A stretch of 50,893 nucleotides of DNA from Mucilaginibacter sp. (GTDB lineage Bacteria; Bacteroidota; Bacteroidia; Sphingobacteriales; Sphingobacteriaceae), in NCBI GenBank assembly GCA_028288285.1, contig JAQBNZ010000239.1:1-50893 (forward strand). The letters are read 5' to 3'. Made by a program: the position numbers and the translations under genes. Below are positions 47,426 to 50,893 of this stretch, piece by piece (position 1 is the first letter of the stretch; each line of letters starts with the position of its first letter). Under the pieces are notes generated by a model. The model ran no database searches. It was given only the letters and a program-made list of their open reading frames with translations, and was not told where the DNA came from.

Positions 47426-49087
47426 TTAATTGGTTATGCAGACAAATTTTAATGTTACCCGAGCCCTATTGGATATATCCATAGGTTCAGGGCCTAAAGG
47501 GTTAATAATACTGGTTGTGCCGCGGTCGGGTAAGCTACCTGATTGCGACATGATATAATCCCTTTTGATATTACTATTCTTTTGAAAAGCTACCGGACTT
47601 GTACCCGTAAGGTCGGTGCCGCTCGTGTCGCCATTAAACATTAAGTGAGCATGTTCGCCTACCTGTCCCGGTGTTTGAACAATGGTATTACCAGCGTTAC
47701 CTACTAAAGTATCTCGCGTGAGCGGCAATGTTGGGTTCCAACCTATTTCCAGCAAACCATTCCGGTCAAGTGTGCCATTGGTGCCTGATATTACACATCC
47801 CTCGTAATCTGTACCGGCATTTCCAGTACCAGTTCCAATGTTCCAATCTATTTCAAAATCACCTATAGTAACTTCCTCATAACTATACAGAGTATTTTTG
47901 GCGAACTTTTTAGTATTTACAATAGGCGCAATTGAAGGTGCATCTAACTGATCCCACTCAACTACAATGTTGCAGTTTGTTCCTGCCAATCCCTGAATGT
48001 AAAGTGTGGCCGGAACGTCGAAAAGTTCATCAATATTCCATATCTCTTTTAGCCGACCGCTTGTTGTGAAAGAAGATGTAATAGGTGCGCTTCCATCAAT
48101 AGCGGTTCCTGCATTTAATATAAATACATTGCCGCCAAGATTGTAAATAATGATCCTGGTTAATAAAGAGTAGTCTTTAAATATCCCGGCCATAGTTATA
48201 TCCGCTGATATACCTAAGAATGATTTTGTCTGTGTTATCACTTGAATGCTCCCTGCCGGTAATTGCCCGGCTTGATATTGGTTGAGAAATAAATTGTCTG
48301 CTTCTTTTATAGCTAATACTAAGCCTATGAAATTTGGGGATAAAGCATCCGGCCTTTTAACCTCCCACTTTGAACCGTTTGTGTTTTGATAGTAAACACC
48401 ATCTATTTTGATCTGATCGCATGCGAAGATCCAGTTCATTTTATCACCCATCCATAATGGAATACCTGGCGTTCCACGGGTAGAGGCTACATATAGATTA
48501 AATTGCCTGAAAGGAATGGAATTTAATTTTGTGGTGTTCAAGTTCTGATCATCATAAATAACATCCTGAAAAGCTGGGCTATAATCTGCTATGTTGCCCT
48601 CCACTATCATTGTAAATATAATTCCAGTTGAAAATATGGCGCTAAAAGCATTATAAGAGTTGTTGTACTCAAATACCAATGTCCCCGGCCAGTTAGCGGC
48701 GCTTTGTATAAGCCCTGAGCGAGTTATCTGTAATGTTTCAGTATCATCCGTGTAGGATATTTCAATATAATAGTTACCGGCAGGGTAAGCGCTCCACGTA
48801 ATTAGAAATTCATAAACAGTAAACGTTTGCCCTATTATGCCATTAGCAGGAGTTGACGGGCCAATACTATCAATCAATCTTGTGGTAAACAGATCGTAAA
48901 TCTTTAGGGTAGGAACCCAATCAGATAATACCTGCAGTCGTGTAGGTATACCAAACTTAACTTTTTGCCCGTATGTAACTTGCGGCTGCTGATAGTCAAA
49001 AGGCAACGTGTTATATTCCGGGTTGAAAGAAACAACCGGGTTCATCCATATTGGATTGATAGGCGCGTATATGAATTGCTTTGCCAT
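47426..49087 (-). CDS. Tail/baseplate protein with collar-like C-terminus (553 aa)
   Basis: A beta-rich protein beginning MAKQFIYAPINPIWMNPVVS. Near the end a GEHAHLMFNGDTSG motif and an IKRDYIMSQ...SNRARVTLKFVCITN segment recall tail-collar domains. It lies directly after the 815-aa protein with a one-base overlap, so it is probably part of the tail tip that positions fibres. Confidence 0.68.
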   Translation of the reverse strand: MAKQFIYAPINPIWMNPVVSFNPEYNTLPFDYQQPQVTYGQKVKFGIPTRLQVLSDWVPTLKIYDLFTTRLIDSIGPSTPANGIIGQTFTVYEFLITWSAYPAGNYYIEISYTDDTETLQITRSGLIQSAANWPGTLVFEYNNSYNAFSAIFSTGIIFTMIVEGNIADYSPAFQDVIYDDQNLNTTKLNSIPFRQFNLYVASTRGTPGIPLWMGDKMNWIFACDQIKIDGVYYQNTNGSKWEVKRPDALSPNFIGLVLAIKEADNLFLNQYQAGQLPAGSIQVITQTKSFLGISADITMAGIFKDYSLLTRIIIYNLGGNVFILNAGTAIDGSAPITSSFTTSGRLKEIWNIDELFDVPATLYIQGLAGTNCNIVVEWDQLDAPSIAPIVNTKKFAKNTLYSYEEVTIGDFEIDWNIGTGTGNAGTDYEGCVISGTNGTLDRNGLLEIGWNPTLPLTRDTLVGNAGNTIVQTPGQVGEHAHLMFNGDTSGTDLTGTSPVAFQKNSNIKRDYIMSQSGSLPDRGTTSIINPLGPEPMDISNRARVTLKFVCITN

Positions 49088-50893
49088 TAGTGTATAAGTG
49101 TTGTTAGGTCATTACCTGGTGTTAATAGAACTTTTAGCTCCTGCTCTGTATTCTGCCCCACATCAACTGAAATCGTATCAGCAAAGGCTTTATATTGCGT
49201 ACCGTTATATGTAAATTTTAAATAACCATAAGGAATACTGACTATTTTGGATAAGGCATTTATATTTACTGCTGGCTTAAACATTGCATAAATTGGAATA
49301 AATAAAGGCGCTGGCAGGTCGGATACATTAACAGGATCCGCTTCCGCTACCCTTCGGCCGTTTGTATCTACTGTGACCAAAGCGGTGTTCTTTGGGGCTG
49401 CTGATAACGTGAGCCTGTAGCCTTTCATATTATAAAAAACAGAAGCAAGGAAATTGCCGCCCCGTAAAAGGTTTTGTTTGGGGCTTAATATCCAATTGTA
49501 GTAGCTTGGGTCAACCCCTGTGATCATTGGCTTACCGGTAGATGGATTAGTCATTAACCCCTCAGTGCGTAAAGGATGGTAATAAACAAAGGGCACTGTA
49601 TTTTCGGGGGTATCTTTCTTCCAAACAAAATGATTGTCATTGCTTGACCTGCTGGCGGCGGTATCATTTTGGCTGATCCTTATTTCTTCAATAACATACG
49701 GCGCCGCATTTATTTCAGATACCAAATTCAATTCCTTTTTTGGATTAAGTATAGATGTTGAATAGGTTTGATTTGAGTTAACTTCCGAAAATCCGTTTAA
49801 GGTGCTTAATTGCGGATCATTATATCCAACCTTTATACTGTTTGGTATCAGATCTACCGCTGTTTGGAATTTAATAGAAGTATCAACTATCCCGGCATCT
49901 AAATTACCTATGGTTCCGCGGTATACATAATCAAGTGCTTCAATAAAGCATTGTGCTATTGTCGGCTGTGTGGCTAATGTGGCAGGATTAGGATTTGGCA
50001 CCTGTTCAATACCAAAGGCGCAATTAGCTCCCTGTACACTATATATAGATTGGAAGAAGCTTTTAAAGCTAATGATCATTTCAACAGCTACCCCTGTTTG
50101 TTCAACGAAACTGCTGTCATCCGAACCTGAAAAAGTGTTAACCCCTAAAAAGTAGGGGAAGAACTGGCCCGGTGAATAGCTTATGGCATTATAGGTTACA
50201 AACGTGCCAAGTTTACCACCTACCAAATAAGTGCCCCCCGCTTGTAATGTATCACCCGGATTATAAACTACGCCAACAAACCCCGATAATATCTTTTCCA
50301 CAATGCCAGTGCCGGTGAATGTTAATACGGATGGCTGATATGGGAATATACTATTTATGGCAAAGGGCATTCCACTGTAGTTAATGCTGCCTGAAACGAC
50401 CTTGTAGCTACCGGGGAACAATGTGTCACCTGCTTTAAAAAGTGAGCCTGTAGCTAACCTTATGCTGTCAGAACAGGTAATTAAAAGATTTGCAAGCGGC
50501 CCAGTTAATAAATTTGATTTATAGGGTACAGGCTGATTAGGTGCAGAATTTGTATTGGTATTCATAGCCTGAAGGAGTTTGCCAAATACATAATTTGCGG
50601 GTAACGCTTTACACATAGTTGCCGGCGAGCTCGTTGTATATTCTAAATGCATCGTGCCAGTTTGCATATTAACCCCCGGCGTTGTTGCTGCGCTATCTAT
50701 TCTTAAAATGTAGAAAAATAGCTTTTCACCCTGATTTAATGGAATAACAAAATCCCAACTAAAATTGGTTTGTGTGGTAATACCGTAGGTAACATCAGCC
50801 AGTGTTCTAACAAGTGCGCCTCCAGTTTTGTAAATATTAAACTGATAATGTCCGCTACTTACTGATGAAGATATACTTCCGGTTAAATGAACA
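49087..50893 (-). CDS. Distal tail / baseplate protein, C-terminal part (crosses contig junction)
   Basis: The 3' part of the gene that begins at 768. The open frame passes through 50668-50893 and the copy at 1..127 without a stop, so the ATG at 50667 is internal. The protein is 815 aa, with many beta segments, including two related FKAGDTLFPGSYKVVSG and YNPGDTLQAGGTYLVGG motifs. It is a tail-tip structural protein by position; no enzymatic domain is seen. Confidence 0.8.
   Translation of the reverse strand, partial: VHLTGSISSSVSSGHYQFNIYKTGGALVRTLADVTYGITTQTNFSWDFVIPLNQGEKLFFYILRIDSAATTPGVNMQTGTMHLEYTTSSPATMCKALPANYVFGKLLQAMNTNTNSAPNQPVPYKSNLLTGPLANLLITCSDSIRLATGSLFKAGDTLFPGSYKVVSGSINYSGMPFAINSIFPYQPSVLTFTGTGIVEKILSGFVGVVYNPGDTLQAGGTYLVGGKLGTFVTYNAISYSPGQFFPYFLGVNTFSGSDDSSFVEQTGVAVEMIISFKSFFQSIYSVQGANCAFGIEQVPNPNPATLATQPTIAQCFIEALDYVYRGTIGNLDAGIVDTSIKFQTAVDLIPNSIKVGYNDPQLSTLNGFSEVNSNQTYSTSILNPKKELNLVSEINAAPYVIEEIRISQNDTAASRSSNDNHFVWKKDTPENTVPFVYYHPLRTEGLMTNPSTGKPMITGVDPSYYNWILSPKQNLLRGGNFLASVFYNMKGYRLTLSAAPKNTALVTVDTNGRRVAEADPVNVSDLPAPLFIPIYAMFKPAVNINALSKIVSIPYGYLKFTYNGTQYKAFADTISVDVGQNTEQELKVLLTPGNDLTTLIH
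50767..50893. repeat. Terminal direct repeat, copy 2 (contig overlap)
   Basis: Identical to 1..127. See that entry; it should be counted once when the genome is circularised. Confidence 0.95.

Overview
This window looks like the complete genome of a temperate tailed phage (siphovirus-like Caudoviricetes) of a Bacteroidota host, probably a Sphingobacteriia relative such as Mucilaginibacter or Pedobacter; that host call is inference. The clues are the gene order (terminase, portal, scaffold-like, capsid, tail tape measure, lysis), a lysogeny block (repressor, tyrosine integrase), AT-rich intergenic DNA, few Shine-Dalgarno sequences, one textbook Bacteroidota promoter (TTTG-N19-TACATTTG), and a DUF3127-type SSB. 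The first 127 bases equal the last 127 (1..127 = 50767..50893). The contig therefore closes into a circle of 50766 bp, and one 815-codon tail gene crosses the junction (768 down to 1, continuing 50766 down to 49087).

Layout, region by region. (1) 49087-18010, reading leftwards through the junction, is the virion block: small terminase candidate, TerL, portal, small head genes, scaffold candidate, major capsid, a signal-peptide-bearing head protein, tail genes, tape measure, then distal tail proteins (49087-50893 plus 1-768, then 47426, 46720). A rightward island of four small genes (5833-6826) sits inside it. (2) 46707-41386, leftward: a Com-like zinc peptide, a terminator, a tail fibre with a signal peptide, holin and spanin candidates, a GH24 endolysin, a 28-aa membrane peptide coupled to a secreted nuclease, and, further left, an SGNH hydrolase. 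(3) 18217-20456, rightward: small accessory genes with two copies of a structured leader RNA, and an XRE regulator. (4) 20509-37054, leftward early block: homing-endonuclease-like gene, HNH gene, an overlapping pair in which a 5mC methyltransferase frame is interrupted by TAA while a second frame stays open, a helicase-methyltransferase fusion, RecA-fold ATPase, a replication initiator carrying iterons inside its gene, RusA resolvase, a leucine-type tRNA-like gene with an insert, PD-(D/E)XK nuclease, SSB, Sak4-like ATPase, YopX and many small genes. (5) 37055-39907: divergent promoters overlapped by palindromic operators, repressor, lipoprotein, integrase with a probable attP inside its 5' end, then a RadC-like gene. 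(6) 39908-40261: a highly structured, gene-free stretch.

How it works together (inference): the 37.1 kb switch chooses between the rightward lysogeny operon and the leftward early operon. The initiator, RecA-fold ATPase and iterons start replication. SSB, the Sak4-like ATPase, the nuclease and RusA give recombination. Methyltransferases protect DNA. The late leftward genes build and release virions. No CRISPR array, IS element or rRNA was seen.
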